From Adiantum capillus-veneris (taxonomy: Eukaryota > Streptophyta > Polypodiopsida > Polypodiales > Pteridaceae), in assembly GCA_014529385.2 (NCBI GenBank), contig CM043957.1, positions 85,813,881 through 85,877,880 on the forward strand: a DNA stretch of 64,000 bases, read 5' to 3'. Below the pieces are notes generated by a model. The model was given only the letters and a program-made list of their open reading frames with translations. It made no database searches and was not told where the DNA came from. The position numbers were made by a program, and so were the translations under genes. Shown here piece after piece: positions 49,154 through 60,187 of this stretch; the first letter of the stretch is position 1, and every line of letters begins with the position of its first letter.

Positions 49154-49511
49154 AAAGACCCGAAAGGAATCTTGGACGCTCTCTCTCTCTCTTGCTTTCT
49201 CTCTTTCTCTCTTTCTCTTGCAGGTGGTAGTCAAGGTTTGAGGCTGAGGCAGGTATGGTGTACGGGAGTAGGGTTTCTGGAAATTAGGGTTAACGGGATT
49301 AGGGTTTGCATAGGAATTAGGGTTTGCAAAAATCAGGGCGCGCAGCAAGCAGCACCAGGGCGCGTGACAGGGGGGCTGATGTTGCAGCGGCTTCGCACAA
49401 GCAACAGGGTTAGGGTTCGCGCAGCAGCAGCAGGTTTCGCCACGCCCATGCAGGAATTTCGCGCGCAGCAGCAGGGTAAGGGTTTGCGCGCAGGCACAGG
49501 GTTCGTAGCAG

Positions 49512-49513
<2 letters not shown>
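49154..49513 (-). other. B2 5' leader
   Basis: A non-coding region between the duplicated ORF1 start and the 5' microsatellite. It includes a degenerate CT-rich patch (49178-49220) and repeated GGGTTAGGGTTTGCA-like words on the + strand (49265-49500). These resemble plant telomere units (TTTAGGG) only in part and do not form an array. Confidence 0.6.

Positions 49514-49603
<90 letters not shown>
49514..49603. repeat. (TC)45 microsatellite at the 5' end of B2
   Basis: 90 bp of pure TC between the B2 leader and the copia LTR region. Frames read across it (Arg-Glu on the - strand) are artefacts. Confidence 0.97.
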
Positions 49604-49607
<4 letters not shown>

Positions 49608-49618
49608 CACCCAGAAAG

Positions 49619-50509
49619 TGCATGTAACACAACCTAGATCAACATAATGTCAATCGAGGACACAAATGACACGATAGGCAGACGGAGGAAATCTCTTTAG
49701 CTTGTCAAGCTGAGACCATCCTACACATACAACACTCTAGAAGGCCAACTAGACCACAATCTAGAGTCTCACTGCACTCAACTACACCACCTACCCACAA
49801 ACACACAAACGGAAGAAAACTCACTAAACCATGCTAGAATCGTACGAAACTTAAGGAACACCATCCCCTCACTAGGATACACCTGTCCCAAAGCCTTTGC
49901 ACTCAAAATCCTAGCTCTAACCCATCTGCGGAAACGCGTATAAAGACAGAGCTGATTGGACGTGCCCGAAACTGAAATCTATGAGTACCTATGCGTAGCT
50001 TATGTTGCTACGATTCTAACTACTAGTTGCAGGGAAAAAACAGACATCGTTTGATATACCTACAGCCGCAAAGAGCTCGTAGATGCGTAAGTGCGTTCGC
50101 TCCGTTCCGCAAGGAATGCTCTTGCCGAGGCTAGCACGATGGTGCAGTCGGATCTACAATGTGATGAACAAGCGGGGAGTAGCAACAGGATAAAGCTCAC
50201 GCTCTCTCTTCCTCTCTCACACAAAGTAGACGGCAACGCTAAACTTCAATTATGATTAAGTGTTCTTACAAAAATGACCTAGGTACCTTATATACTAAGG
50301 TTACCTTAGGTTAACCAAAAATAGAGTTTCAAGGGTCAAATGGCTTGGTTTTTACAATCAGGAAGTGCCATTATACCTCAGCTTCTGCAACTAGACTACC
50401 TGCTTATTACAATTGATGTTTCTAACCATAATCCGAAGCATTTCATAATTCTCAGAGAATAAGGCTTTGGTACGGAAATTGAGTTATGTCGTGCTGCCGC
50501 CGGTCAACA
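49619..50509 (-). repeat. Probable copia-type 3' LTR remnant
   Basis: On the - strand the sequence starts TGTTGACCGGCGGCAG at 50509, directly preceded by a purine tract GGGGAGAA (50510-50517), the usual arrangement of a polypurine tract and 3' LTR. It has a TATA-like TATATAAGG near 50295 and ends ...TTACATGCA at 49619. There is no protein coding. Only about 30 bases of internal sequence remain before A7 begins. No second LTR copy is in the window, so the call rests on structure alone. Confidence 0.5.
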
Positions 50510-50544
50510 TTCTCCCCGTCCGCGTTTATGTCATCCCTGACATG

Positions 50545-50904
50545 ACACTAGAGGAGGAGCAAAGAAGAAGTGTGCGCGCTTTACATGTGAGAATTTGCGG
50601 CCTTAGAGACAAAGAGGTACAAGAACTCATGGCTTTGATGGGGGTTCATGAACCGATGCACACAAGAGGTAGGCGAGTGGGCAACAAGAAAAATGGAAGC
50701 AATAGGGAAACCTCGAAAGAAAGGGCACCCATTCTTCGTTTTCCCTCCATGGAAGCAAAGGAGTTTTTGAAGAAAAGGCCAACTCTTAAGAAGACGGGCA
50801 TCTTTCTCAGGGATGATCTTACCCTCTCGCAGATCGCTCATATGCAGGAGGTAATGCCGGCGATTAGAGCGACAAGGGAAAAAGGCAAGATTGCCTTTTA
50901 CTGA
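50545..50904 (+). pseudogene. A7 ORF1 remnant
   Basis: A 5'-truncated ORF1, readable as TLEEEQRRSVRALHVRICGL, ELMALMGVHEPMHT, APILRFPSMEAKEFL and GIFLRDDLTLSQIAH, ending at a TGA (50902) one position after KIAFY. It is close to A6 ORF1 but lacks two short stretches and has the premature stop. Confidence 0.75.
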
Positions 50905-50969
50905 GATGGAAGAATGGTAATACTGGAGCGACGCGCCACATGACGGTGCGAAACCAATCGGACCACACT

Positions 50970-51470
50970 CAAAGTTGCCGCCTGGAATTGTAATGGATCA
51001 ATGCGCCTTGATGTGGGTGCTTTTGAGGATAGTTTTACTGGAAGAGACATCATCTTCTACTCTGAGACACATCAGGCCCTTGGGCAATCTATGCCTCCCA
51101 TTAGTGGATACAGCCAGCATACAGGAGACGCGACTAGAGCACAGAGGGCAGGGCTCAGGGGGAGTGGCAGTCTTATTCAGAGAGGAGTTGCAACCTTTGA
51201 TACATATAGCCCGCAGGGATGACCAGGCTAGGTACATGTGGATGAGATTGAGAGCAGAGACATGCAGATGCCTTTACATTGCTATTTGCTACTTTCCCCC
51301 AAGCACGTCAAACTATACATCACCCAGAAGACAATCCCCATTTTCTATTTTGGATAATGACATATGGGAGTTCTCTAGAGATGGTGACATTATCATTCTA
51401 GGGATTTCAATGCTAGGATTGCCCATCACCAGACACTATTTATGATACTTCAAAGAAGATGCTGAGAGAG
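50970..51470 (+). pseudogene. A7 endonuclease remnant
   Basis: Blocks corresponding to those of A6: NCNGSM (about 50990), SGGVAVLFREELQPLIHIA (51155), LYIAICYFPPSTS (51280) and the GD-N block damaged by a one-base loss (IIILGISML near 51395). The domain is cut at LTR-3 before the SDH block. Confidence 0.75.
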
Positions 51471-52954
51471 CACCAATAATTATATAAAATATACTCAGAT
51501 AAATAGAATTTATCACTTATTACTGAAGCCGAAGGATATAGAGAGAAATAGATAGAGAGAGAGAGAGTGAGAAGATCGACACAGTACTGGGGACCAGAAG
51601 ATGGGATCGTCTCCCCCCTTAAAGAGAATCCTTTATTAACGAGAATATTTTCACAAGCACAAGAACCGGAGAAAACCCCTCCGTTCTAAATCTCTGACTC
51701 GATGGTCGTTCCTTCCCGTAAGGGAAATCCAAGAGAAGAGCTCTCAATCCTTTTTCCGTCTGTAATCGGAGTCGAGACTCCGTAGACAATTTCCGAATTC
51801 CGTTCACGACTCCCAAGCGTAGGCCGAAGCCTTCTCGCTTCTCCTTTGCGATGAAGTACCTGCAAACACACGCGACAACAATTCATATGGCGAATCCACA
51901 ATAGATACGTGTCGCTCTTGCGTGGGAAGGGCGACTTCCGTGCTTCATAGTCTCATGATCTCTCGCGTCTTTTCGCGGGAGAGTCTTCTCTTGCTAGCAT
52001 TGGTAACTCCTTTTCAGTGAGGGCATGTGGTGCTTTTATAGCTCCTTGACCACGGAACGAATAGCTGCTCGCGTAGAGATCGCAACCGTTTTTTTTTTTT
52101 TTTCAAAAAAATAATTCGTATTTTTTTTAATGTTCTACCCAAAATAGGGAGAGAGAATTCGCTGGCTGGTTTTGTTGCTTTATTTTCTAAGTGGCTGCCC
52201 ACTTATTAAGTGGGCGGAAGGTATATTGTAAAATTGGTCTGAACCTACCCAAAAACTCAATAAAACCTTATAAGTTTAAAACAATACTTTTCACAATACT
52301 TCCCAGGCGTCCATGGATGCAACCACATGTACGAATGCAATGCAAACATAGATTCCTCGCGGGAAAGCGTCTGCTCTTCCCGGAAAAACTTGTTAAAATT
52401 TTCTGCTTTTTAAGAAAAGCTTCTCAGAACCCATCTTTATTCTTGTGCTTGCGTCTTTACGCGTATTCCTCTTTTCGAGTTCAGATTTCCTCTCGACTAT
52501 GGATATCCCCTTTCCGATGCACCCGTCACCCACCTTGTGACGCATCAGGAATACATATCACCTAGTCCTTTTATACCGAACTTACGGTACAATCCCCTTC
52601 ACGATACTCTATGTCACCCATCCTATGACGCGTCAGAGATGTCCGTTCCTGGATGGTCGGATACTTCTTTCCGATGCTCTCTGTCACCCATCCGATGTGA
52701 TGCATCAGAAGTACCTGTTCCTGGTGGCCTTACAAATATTCCCGTTCACAGTGCTCCCGTCATTACTTTGAATGACGCACTAGGAATACTCTGTACTCGG
52801 ATGTCTCCAGTGAGAAAAACCCTCTTACTTAAAATTCCAATAATTCATTTAGAATTATTTTTCCTGGTGTTCCAAGCGAGAAAACCCTCTCACTTATAAA
52901 TTCAATAATTCATTTAGAATTATTTTTATGTCAGATAAAGCCAATTTAGCAACA
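51470..52954 (-). repeat. 3' LTR of LTR-3
   Basis: It matches 55730-57227 throughout, with scattered substitutions and small indels. On the - strand it starts TGTTGCTAAATTGGC. It contains a TATA box (CTATAAAAGCA on the - strand, about 52032-52042). Its last 20 bases or so, present in the other LTR as TGTCACAAACAGG on the + strand, are missing. The polypurine tract AGTGAGAGGGA lies at 52955-52966. Confidence 0.88.
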
Positions 52955-55010
52955 TCCCTCTCACTTATAAACAGTTGTCCTCAACTATAGAGGTCCAACT
53001 GAACTGCCGGGAGAAACCGGAAAAATTCCAAATCTTGCTCAATGGTGAATTGAGCTGGTCCTTTCTCAGTACAAAACTTAAAAAGTAAATTAAACAAAAA
53101 TTTCATAATTCAATACGTACCTTACCAGCTCATGTCCTTCCTCTAGTACCTCGAGGATATCCTTCACCAATCATCAAACTTACGAGCCATACTCGTCATT
53201 CGCGTCTTTCCAACAGATCGGAAGTTTCCTCATCCGAGAATTTGTTAACTCAATTCCACCTTCTCAATTCCGAGAAGAATAATCCTCCTAGAAATCAATC
53301 CAGGTACCTGTCCTTGCGCATAATCCTGCGCTGCTAGTCCTGAGGATATTAAACCTCTTGTGTCCTCCCACACTGGGAATGCCCAAGTCATAGAGCATTA
53401 AGGTCGGTGTCTTTCTTTCACAAACAAAGTTTGCGATCACCTTAAAGAAGGTTCTTGTTCCGAGGCGTCGCTCAACGTAGGCGGACGGTTCCCATCCGAA
53501 GATTCTTTGTGCACGGCAGCACTTCCTTCCAATCTCTTCCTCCTGCGAGGTATTACCACCAGCAGTGTTTTCCCGACGCCCATTAGCGGCTCTTCCTTAA
53601 AAAATCATAAAAAATGATTCACTTACGAGCATCAATGACGACTTGCAAAATCTCACGCAGATATAGGATTCTAGCCATAGCATTTTCTGAACGTACATTC
53701 AAACCCGGTTCACAATAGAGCGAACCCTCTTTCATTCTCAGGGATGTTCTCCCAAGTAATTCTTACCATTTTGAAACGGTTGGCGAACTATAGTCTTACG
53801 AACATAATAGTTCGAATTTATTCTAGTAGCGTGTAAATGCTACTTGACATGCTCATGGAGAAACATATACCGCAACCAAAAGTTGCTACTGTAATGGTAA
53901 AGGCACATAGAGTACTCAATGATCAACGACCATCAGAAAACCTCTTCTCCGTAGAGAAACTCAAAATCCTTCTACCGCACACATCTCAAATAGAGATTCT
54001 CGTGTCGGAATATCCGTGTGTGAAAAAAGGCGCTCAAGAGAGTATAACAAACTCCCGTCGAGTTCCTAAAAAGGAAGTTGATTCATCTCATTCCGTTCAG
54101 CAGAAAAAAAATTCAACTAGTAGATGACCCACCTTGGTGTAGGTCTGCATCTTGGTGTGTTATCCATGTACCCAAACGTGTACATAATTCTTAAGTTGTG
54201 TTAGAGTTTCGGTGTAGCTGGGAAATTACCTTCCCTTCGTAAGATCCTTAGAGCGAAGACGCTCAACTTGACGATCCCTTGGCTCGATCTTAGAGCAAAA
54301 CCCACTCATCAAATAATCTAGGAATTCAATCCTTGGATTCCTCTAGCACAGGCTGTAGTCGTTGCTTGTTCCTTCCTTCGTAAAGAGAGTATTCCTTCAC
54401 TTGTGTGAAAAGCACTACTATATCTTCCCTTACCGGGTAAGCATGTAGGCTTAAAGAGTACTCAACCTTCATGAAAGCTTTTCTTTTCTTAAAAGCTCAA
54501 AATGGTTCCTTCATAATTTCCTACCAGCAATAGCAGGTAATTTGTTGGAGAACTACCGGATACCACATCAATCATGGACCTTCCGGATGGTTAAGCAAAG
54601 CAGTTCATATAAAACAATGTTCTAACTCAACCTTACTCTCATAAACACTCGAGAGTGATTGTCCTTGTTAGACACGTGCATATCTCGTGCATAAAAGCAA
54701 TACGCAGTTCATGAGTTCCTTAAAGATTTAACTTTGATCAAAGACATGCCCTCTCACTTAAAGTTTGAGGGTCTTCTATTCAAAAACTCAGGAGTTAAAT
54801 TGAATTCCCTTACTCGAAACTTTCTGTGTTCAATGATTCTCGTCCCACTGCAGGGATTGTATTCTATGTACACTAAGGTGTACACTTTCAGCTTTTATTG
54901 CTCACTCCACCATCTGCTACAAAGTATCTTGCAGATGCGTCTACAAAATTCGGGCAAAAGTCCTTCGTTGAATTTCTTCATCTTTCCTTCCTCAGAGAGG
55001 GTCAAGAGTG
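52955..55010 (-). other. LTR-3 internal region without recognisable genes
   Basis: About 2 kb of internal sequence with short frames only. A 96-codon + strand frame at 53837-54127 has no known motif and lies antisense to the element. Nothing resembling protease, RT, RNase H or integrase was found on either strand. Confidence 0.65.
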
Positions 55011-55013
55011 GAT

Positions 55014-55504
55014 CTACCTTGGCAAGAGTGAACCACTACTTGCTTTGGACTCGCTCGTATTTCTATTGGGCAAACCGATTCCAATCTTCTTGAATGCCTT
55101 CCTCAAAGCGTAGAGGAAAAAAATTTGTCCGAAAATTCTGCCTTGAATTGAATCCAAGTCTTGTTGTAAGTTCCTTGAAAAGCTTTGGTATACCACCAAG
55201 TACTTGCAATCCCCCTTGAGGTGTTTGGTCACATGCCTCACCTTCGACGCTTTTCAGAAATTGCCGCTTGCAAAGGCAACTTCAAACTGTCGAATGAAAG
55301 CGTTAGCTTTTGGAACATCTTCCCATCCGTCAAAACTATCAAACTTGACGGAGTGTTCTGAGGTCTAAAGACCACCTTCATATCCTTCCTGAAATGACGG
55401 GATTTCTTGGCTATGGTTATGGATTGATGTTCATGGATATTTTCTGGATTTTGAAGGATCTCGACCATTCCACTCCTTGGATTCTCTAGGTTCTTGAGCA
55501 TCAT
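55014..55504 (-). pseudogene. LTR-3 gag remnant
   Basis: On the - strand two overlapping frames (55504-55238 and 55241-55014) read DGKMFQKLTLSFDSLKL, then RHVTKHLKGDCKYLVVYQSF and DSIQGRIFGQIFF. The order (a DGK...F..F.L block, RHV..HL.G, then an F..F block) follows the start of the Ty3/gypsy gag capsid domain, as seen in LTR-2 (RHVAMHFQKSARQWW). The conserved tryptophan pair is not obvious. The frame is broken and lacks a zinc knuckle. Confidence 0.5.
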
Positions 55505-55692
55505 GCTCTTGTTGCCTTCTTAGAGAATCCCAAGTCTCGTGTCGACTTCTTGCAAAGAGGAAAAAAAATTCCAACTCTGCGAGCTTTTTCCTGCAAGACT
55601 TAGGTTTCCGCCTACTTACTTCTCTCTTGCCTTGTCATGGCTTCTTCCCGTATCTTCCCAGAGTCGTCCTCCTTTACAGAGAAAGAGAGGAG

Positions 55693-55709
55693 ACCATGCT
55701 CTGATACCA
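55693..55709 (-). promoter_or_regulatory. Primer binding site of LTR-3
   Basis: On the - strand TGGTATCAGAGCATGGT, one base after the LTR. TGGTATCAGAGC is the standard initiator tRNA-Met site of plant LTR elements. Confidence 0.92.
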
Positions 55710-55710
55710 C

Positions 55711-57227
55711 TGTCACAAACAGGAGCGCATAACAATATAAAATATACTCAGATAAATAGAATTTATCACTTAATACTGAAGCCAAAGGATATAGAGAGAA
55801 ATAGATAGAGAGAGAGGGAGTGAGAAGATCGACACAGTACTGGGGGACCAGAATATGGGCTAGTCCCCCCCCCCCCCCCCCCCCCTTAAAGAGAATCCTT
55901 TATTAGGGAGAATCTCTTTACAAGCACAAGAACCAGAGAAAGCCCCTCCGTTTTAAATCTCTGACTCGATGGTCGTTCCTTCCCGTAAGGGAAATCTGAG
56001 AGACGAGCTCTTAATCCTTTTTCCTCTGTACTCGGAGTCGAGACTCCGTAGACAATTTTCGAATTCCGTTTCGGGAACTCCCAAGCGTAGGCCGAAGTCT
56101 TCTTGCTTCTCCTTCGCGATGAAGTACCTGCAAACACACGCAAACACGCGACAACAATTCATATGGCGCATCCACAATAGATACCTGTCGCTCTTGCGCG
56201 GGAAAGGCGACTTCCGTGCTTCATAGTCTCGCGATCTCTCACGTCTTTTGGCGGGAGAGTCTTCTCTTGCTGGCGTTGGTAACTCCTTTTCAGTGAGGGC
56301 ATGTGGTGCTTTTATAGCTCCTTGACCATGGCACGAATAGCTGCTCGCGTGCAGATCGCAGCCGTTTTTTTTTTTTTTCAAAAAAAAAATCCCTTTTTTT
56401 TTTTAATGTTCTATCCGAAATAGGGAGAGAGAATTTGTTGGCTGGTTTTGTTGCTTTATTTTCAAAGTGGCTGCCCACTTATTAAGTGGGCGGCAGGTAT
56501 ATTTCAAAATTGGTCTGAACCTGCCCAAAAACATAATAAAACCTTATAAGTTTAAAACAATGCTTTTCACAATACTTCCCAGGCATCCCTGGATGCAACC
56601 ACATGTACGAATGCAATGCAAACATAGATTCCTCGCGGGAAAGCGTCTGCTCTTCCCGGAAAACTTGTTAAAATTTTCTGCTTTTTAAGAAAAGCTTCTC
56701 AGAACCCATCTTTATTCTTGTGCTTGCGTCTTTACGCGTATTCCTCTTTTCCAATTCGGATTTCCTCTCGACTATGGATATCCCCTTTCCGATGCACCCG
56801 TCACCCACCTTGTGACGCATCAGGAATACATATCACCTAGTCCTTTTATACCGAACTTACGGTACAATCCCCTTCACGATGCTCTATGTCACCCATTTTA
56901 TGACGCATCAGAGATGGCCGTTCGTGGATGGTCGGATACTTCGTCCCGATGCTCTTTGTCACCCATCCAATGTGACGCATCAGAAGTACCCATTCCTGGT
57001 GGCCTTACAGATATTCCCGTTCACAGTGCTCTCGTCATTACTTTGAATGACACACTAGGAATACTCTGTACTCGGATGTCTCTAGTGAGAAAAACCCCCA
57101 CTTAAAATTCTAATAATTCATTTAGAATTATTTTTCCTGGTGTTCCAAGCGAGAAGACCCTCTCACTTATAAATCCAATAATTCATTTAGAATTATTTTT
57201 ATGTCAGATAAAGCTAATTTAGCAACA
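55711..57227 (-). repeat. 5' LTR of LTR-3
   Basis: 1,517 bp, TGTTGCTAAATTAGC to ...TTTGTGACA on the - strand. It contains a C21 run at 55865-55885 (absent from the other LTR) and a TATA box on the - strand at about 56308-56317 (CTATAAAAGC), with GA-rich patches near 55790-55830. Confidence 0.9.
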
Positions 57228-57232
57228 TCACC

Positions 57233-59779
57233 CACAGATAGTCACAGATTGACTTCCGACGCCTAGTGCGGCGGAAGAATAGGGCATTTTTGGCTCGACT
57301 AGAGCAAGATCTATACCAGCTATTTTTGAGTCAAGACTCACGTGAGGCGTAGCGGCTCTTTCATGAGCACTCTGCCCCCCCTGCCATTACCTCTACAGAG
57401 GCTTGGGGCTAGTACTCTTCATCTTTGTATACAGTTCCTGGACAGGCGCCCTTTCCTGACCCTCCTGATCCATGCCCACACGCATGTGCTTTTTTCACCG
57501 CTAAGATGGTGAAGGAGGCCATTGACAAGATGAGGACTGGGAGAGCATATGATCATGATGGCTTAGTGGCTGAGCATTTCATGAATGCCAGAGATCTACT
57601 AGCAGAGCTTTTAGCAGTTATGTTTAATCGTGCCATTTGTGAAGGCTTGCCTGACACTTGGAGCCTATCTACTATTGTACCTATCTTCAAGTAAGGAGAC
57701 CCTACGGAGCCAGGGAATTATCACACTATCATGATTGGACACACATTAGCACGGATGTACGCATCCAGTCTTGACCAGCAGCTCAATAGATGTGCACAGA
57801 GAGAGAGGATATTCGCAACCGGGCAGGCAAGGTTCAAGAGAGGCTTTTCTACTCTTGACCATATCTTGACACTCAGAGCCATCATTGAGGAGGGCAGATC
57901 ACATGGGAGACGGATCTATTGTAGCTTTGTGGACTTCCGAAAAGCATTTGACACAGTACCAAGAGCTAGATTGATGTGCAGACTACAAGGGATGGGAGTA
58001 CCTACAAAGCTCATTTGGGGGATCATGGCATTATGCAGGTGAGTAGAGGGGCAAGTACACACCTCAGATGGTCTATCTACACTGGTTCACTCCACTATTG
58101 GGGTGAAGTAGCGCTGCCCGCTCTCTGCTACTCTATTCGGTATGTATGTGGATCAGGTTTCTCACTATATTGAGAGCGATGGTGATAGAGGTGCACAGCT
58201 GGCAGGGACATGGATTCCACTACTGTTATATGCTGATGATATTGTGTTTATCTCCGACTCTCTGGAGCGGATGCAACGTCACTCGGATGCTCTGCATAGG
58301 TTTGCCCACGAAAGTGGATTGTCCATCAACCTTGGTAAAACCAAGGCTATGGTGTTTAATACCACCCCACAGTGATCAGGTGGTCAGCACCTACATTCAT
58401 ATACAATCACGAGACCGTGGAGTATACGGATGCTTACACCTACCTTGGAGGGGTTTTTAGCGGACAAGCATTTTCACTGAGGAGAGCAACAGAGACCAGA
58501 TTTACTAGAGCCCATGCAGCATTGGATAGATTGGAGAGGATGTATTCGCAGGTTCAATTTCAGGAGCCTCGGACGAAGCTCTAGCTCTTTGACACTTTGG
58601 TGGCCTCTGCATTGCTCTATGGAGCAGAGATATGCGACCTTCATTGGATCATCACGGGAGGTCGGGTCACACGGATGGATGGGGGGACATGGAGAACCCT
58701 CTGGTCTCTATGATCTTGCGGCTCATTAGAGCCAAGGCTTCAGTACCACGTGGAATTATCCGGGCAGAGCTAGCGGCCCCCCCACTAGTGGTTGAGGCGC
58801 TCACCAGATCAGTCTCCTTCATACACCGCATGTGGGAACTTCCCACAAACAGATATGCCCGCCTTGCACTTGAGTCCTCTCGCCAGTTAGCCATGCAAGG
58901 AGATACAACATGCTGGTATGGGGAGATGACATCATGGTTTCAGGCGCATGGGTTCAACATAGACAGGTTGCCACCCTTCCAGTACTCACTGGATGCACCA
59001 TCTCTCACTCTTAAACAGTTCGAGATAACCAGGCTCATCCGCCAGGACTTGACTCAGCTAGACACCAGAAGGACATGGATACAGCCAGCACAGGAGGTGG
59101 GCACAAACATGGCTTTCTACAAAGAGCATCTTCTCCAGCTTAAGGAGGACGGTTTTGTGACGAGACCCAGATACATGGACACCCACCTGTCTCATGGGAT
59201 AAAATGTGCTATTGGCCAGATACGCACATCTTCACACCAGCTACGGATTGAGACTGGGAGATACAACGGAGTACCAGCAGAGGCCAGGACATGCCCCTTG
59301 TGTGACATGGAGCCTGAGACAGAGTTGCACTACACATGCCGCTGCCCCGTCTACTACTAGATAAGAGGCCACTTCCATTGCTTGTTTAGAGAGGTTTTGG
59401 ACCACTCTCCAGAGTCATGGGGTACGAGGATCAGAGATGCCTGGGTTTGTTCCTGCTGGAGCTACGCAGACACAGAGGTAGCCTGATGAGAGGAGAGGCT
59501 AGCCAGTCTCAGAGACGGCTCACAGATTTCTTTAGAGCAGACACTAGGCAGCCGGAGGAGCTACTCCGGCAGAAGAGCTCACATTCGTCTCACACCAGAG
59601 GCACACTGCTCGACCAAACGATTGACCTGGGGAGATCCAGACGCCCACGACTGCGGAAGACTACACAGCATCAGAAGATTCGGATCACTATGGCCAGACA
59701 TGCACGACGCCTGATCAGACTACTGAGCATGGAGGAGTTTGATGAGATCCGCCAGCGACCGATGCTTGATCTCCTGTGA
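57233..59779 (+). pseudogene. A7 ORF2 linker, reverse transcriptase and C-terminal domain
   Basis: Readable pieces: ACAFFTAKMVKEAIDKMRTG (57485), a stop after STIVPIFK (57692), FSTLDHILTLRAIIEEG (57850), CSFVDFRKAFDTVPR (57930), a stop at 58040, IGVK-stop-RCPL near 58100 (Gln to stop in the GVKQGCPL block) and LLYADDIVFISDS with YADD intact (58228). The C-terminal frame 58632-59360 is 242 codons and ends with CPLCDMEPETELHYTCRCP before a TAG. The last part 59417-59779 is open. This copy is close to A6 in sequence. Confidence 0.88.
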
Positions 59780-59931
59780 TTTAGCTATCCCAGCCAGCTG
59801 CGTACTTTGCTTAGTTCACATCGAGCAGCTTAGGATGCCATAGTATTTTTGTTTTGTTATGTTGTCAGTTAGTTTATTTTGTTACTCTGACTTTGTATAA
59901 GATCCACCACATTGGAACTTTCTGATCTCAT

Positions 59932-59946
59932 AGGTCACTTTGGCCT
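59932..59946 (+). promoter_or_regulatory. A7 tail hairpin
   Basis: AGGTCA-CTT-TGGCCT, the family stem with a changed loop, then GAAGACATTAATTTAACAT and CATTT before the (TG)n tract. Confidence 0.6.
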
Positions 59947-59974
59947 TTTGAAGACATTAATTTAACATTTCATT

Positions 59975-59975
59975 T

Positions 59976-60006
<31 letters not shown>

Positions 60007-60012
60007 GGGGGG
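59975..60012. repeat. (TG)8-G23 tract between A7 tail and B3 tail
   Basis: A TG run followed by about 23 G. It occupies the position of the TC tract at other tail-to-tail joints. The G run could be mis-sized by sequencing. Confidence 0.9.
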
Positions 60013-60187
60013 CGAAAAATGAGGCTGTATTCTGTGTTCAAAAGAGACCTCTGAAGATGCTCAAAGGCCCGTCTCCTAGAGGAAGTACAAAAGTAGGGTA
60101 ACAATGTGAGGGCTATTTGGAGGTCTGTATGATGAGTTTAAAATGAACCACAGGGGAGGTGCATAATTCCAGGTGATGTGACTATGG
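60013..60187 (-). mobile_element. LINE family B copy 3 (B3), only the 3' end
   Basis: About 175 bases matching the 3' ends of B1 and B2 (shared words on the + strand: TTCTGTGTnCA, GAGGAAGTACAAAAGT, TGTATGATGA, GGTGCATAAT). Beyond about 60187 the similarity stops, so this is a strongly 5'-truncated insertion. Confidence 0.75.

Larger units (their letters stand above)
42325..49513 (-). mobile_element. LINE family B copy 2 (B2), near full length
   Basis: An L1-type plant LINE bounded on both sides by TC/GA microsatellites (42244-42324 and 49514-49603). On the - strand the order is a leader, ORF1 with DUF4283-like domain and CCHC knuckle (interrupted by a copia fragment), endonuclease, RT, zf-RVT and 3' UTR. 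Stops and frameshifts occur, mainly in ORF2. It is the reference for recognising B1 and B3. Confidence 0.9.
51470..57227 (-). mobile_element. LTR-3: non-autonomous gypsy-like LTR retrotransposon in A7
   Basis: About 5.76 kb. LTRs of about 1.5 kb at 51470-52954 and 55711-57227 flank 2.76 kb without protease, RT or integrase. A canonical PBS next to the right LTR and a purine tract next to the left LTR fix the orientation as -. Only gag-like remnants are seen (55014-55504). The tip of the left LTR and some flanking LINE sequence are deleted, so a target duplication cannot be confirmed (TCACC at 57228-57232 against GCACC at 51470-51474). The structure fits a LARD-like element mobilised in trans. 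Confidence 0.87.
50545..59974 (+). mobile_element. LINE family A copy 7 (A7), interrupted by LTR-3
   Basis: Family A sequence begins inside ORF1 at about 50545, continues through the endonuclease to about 51470, is cut by LTR-3, and resumes at about 57233 with the linker, RT, C-terminal domain and tail. The tail hairpin is at 59932-59946. Its terminal tract is (TG)n followed by G(n) instead of TC. Part of the endonuclease is missing at the left edge of LTR-3. Confidence 0.88.

Noticed and set aside
49265-49500. Possible telomere-like repeats (GGGTTAGGGTTTGCA words)
   Set aside because: Irregular spacing, mixed units and no tandem TTTAGGG array.
47960-49630. 566-codon frame as one protein including the Arg-Glu run
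   Set aside because: The part upstream of the ATG at 49011 is leader and microsatellite; the real ORF1 is shorter.
51470-51474. GCACC as left target duplication of LTR-3 (right side TCACC)
   Set aside because: The left LTR tip is deleted, so the match of four bases cannot be trusted.
53837-54127. 96-codon + strand frame inside LTR-3
   Set aside because: It is antisense to the element, has no motif and no support from flanking signals.
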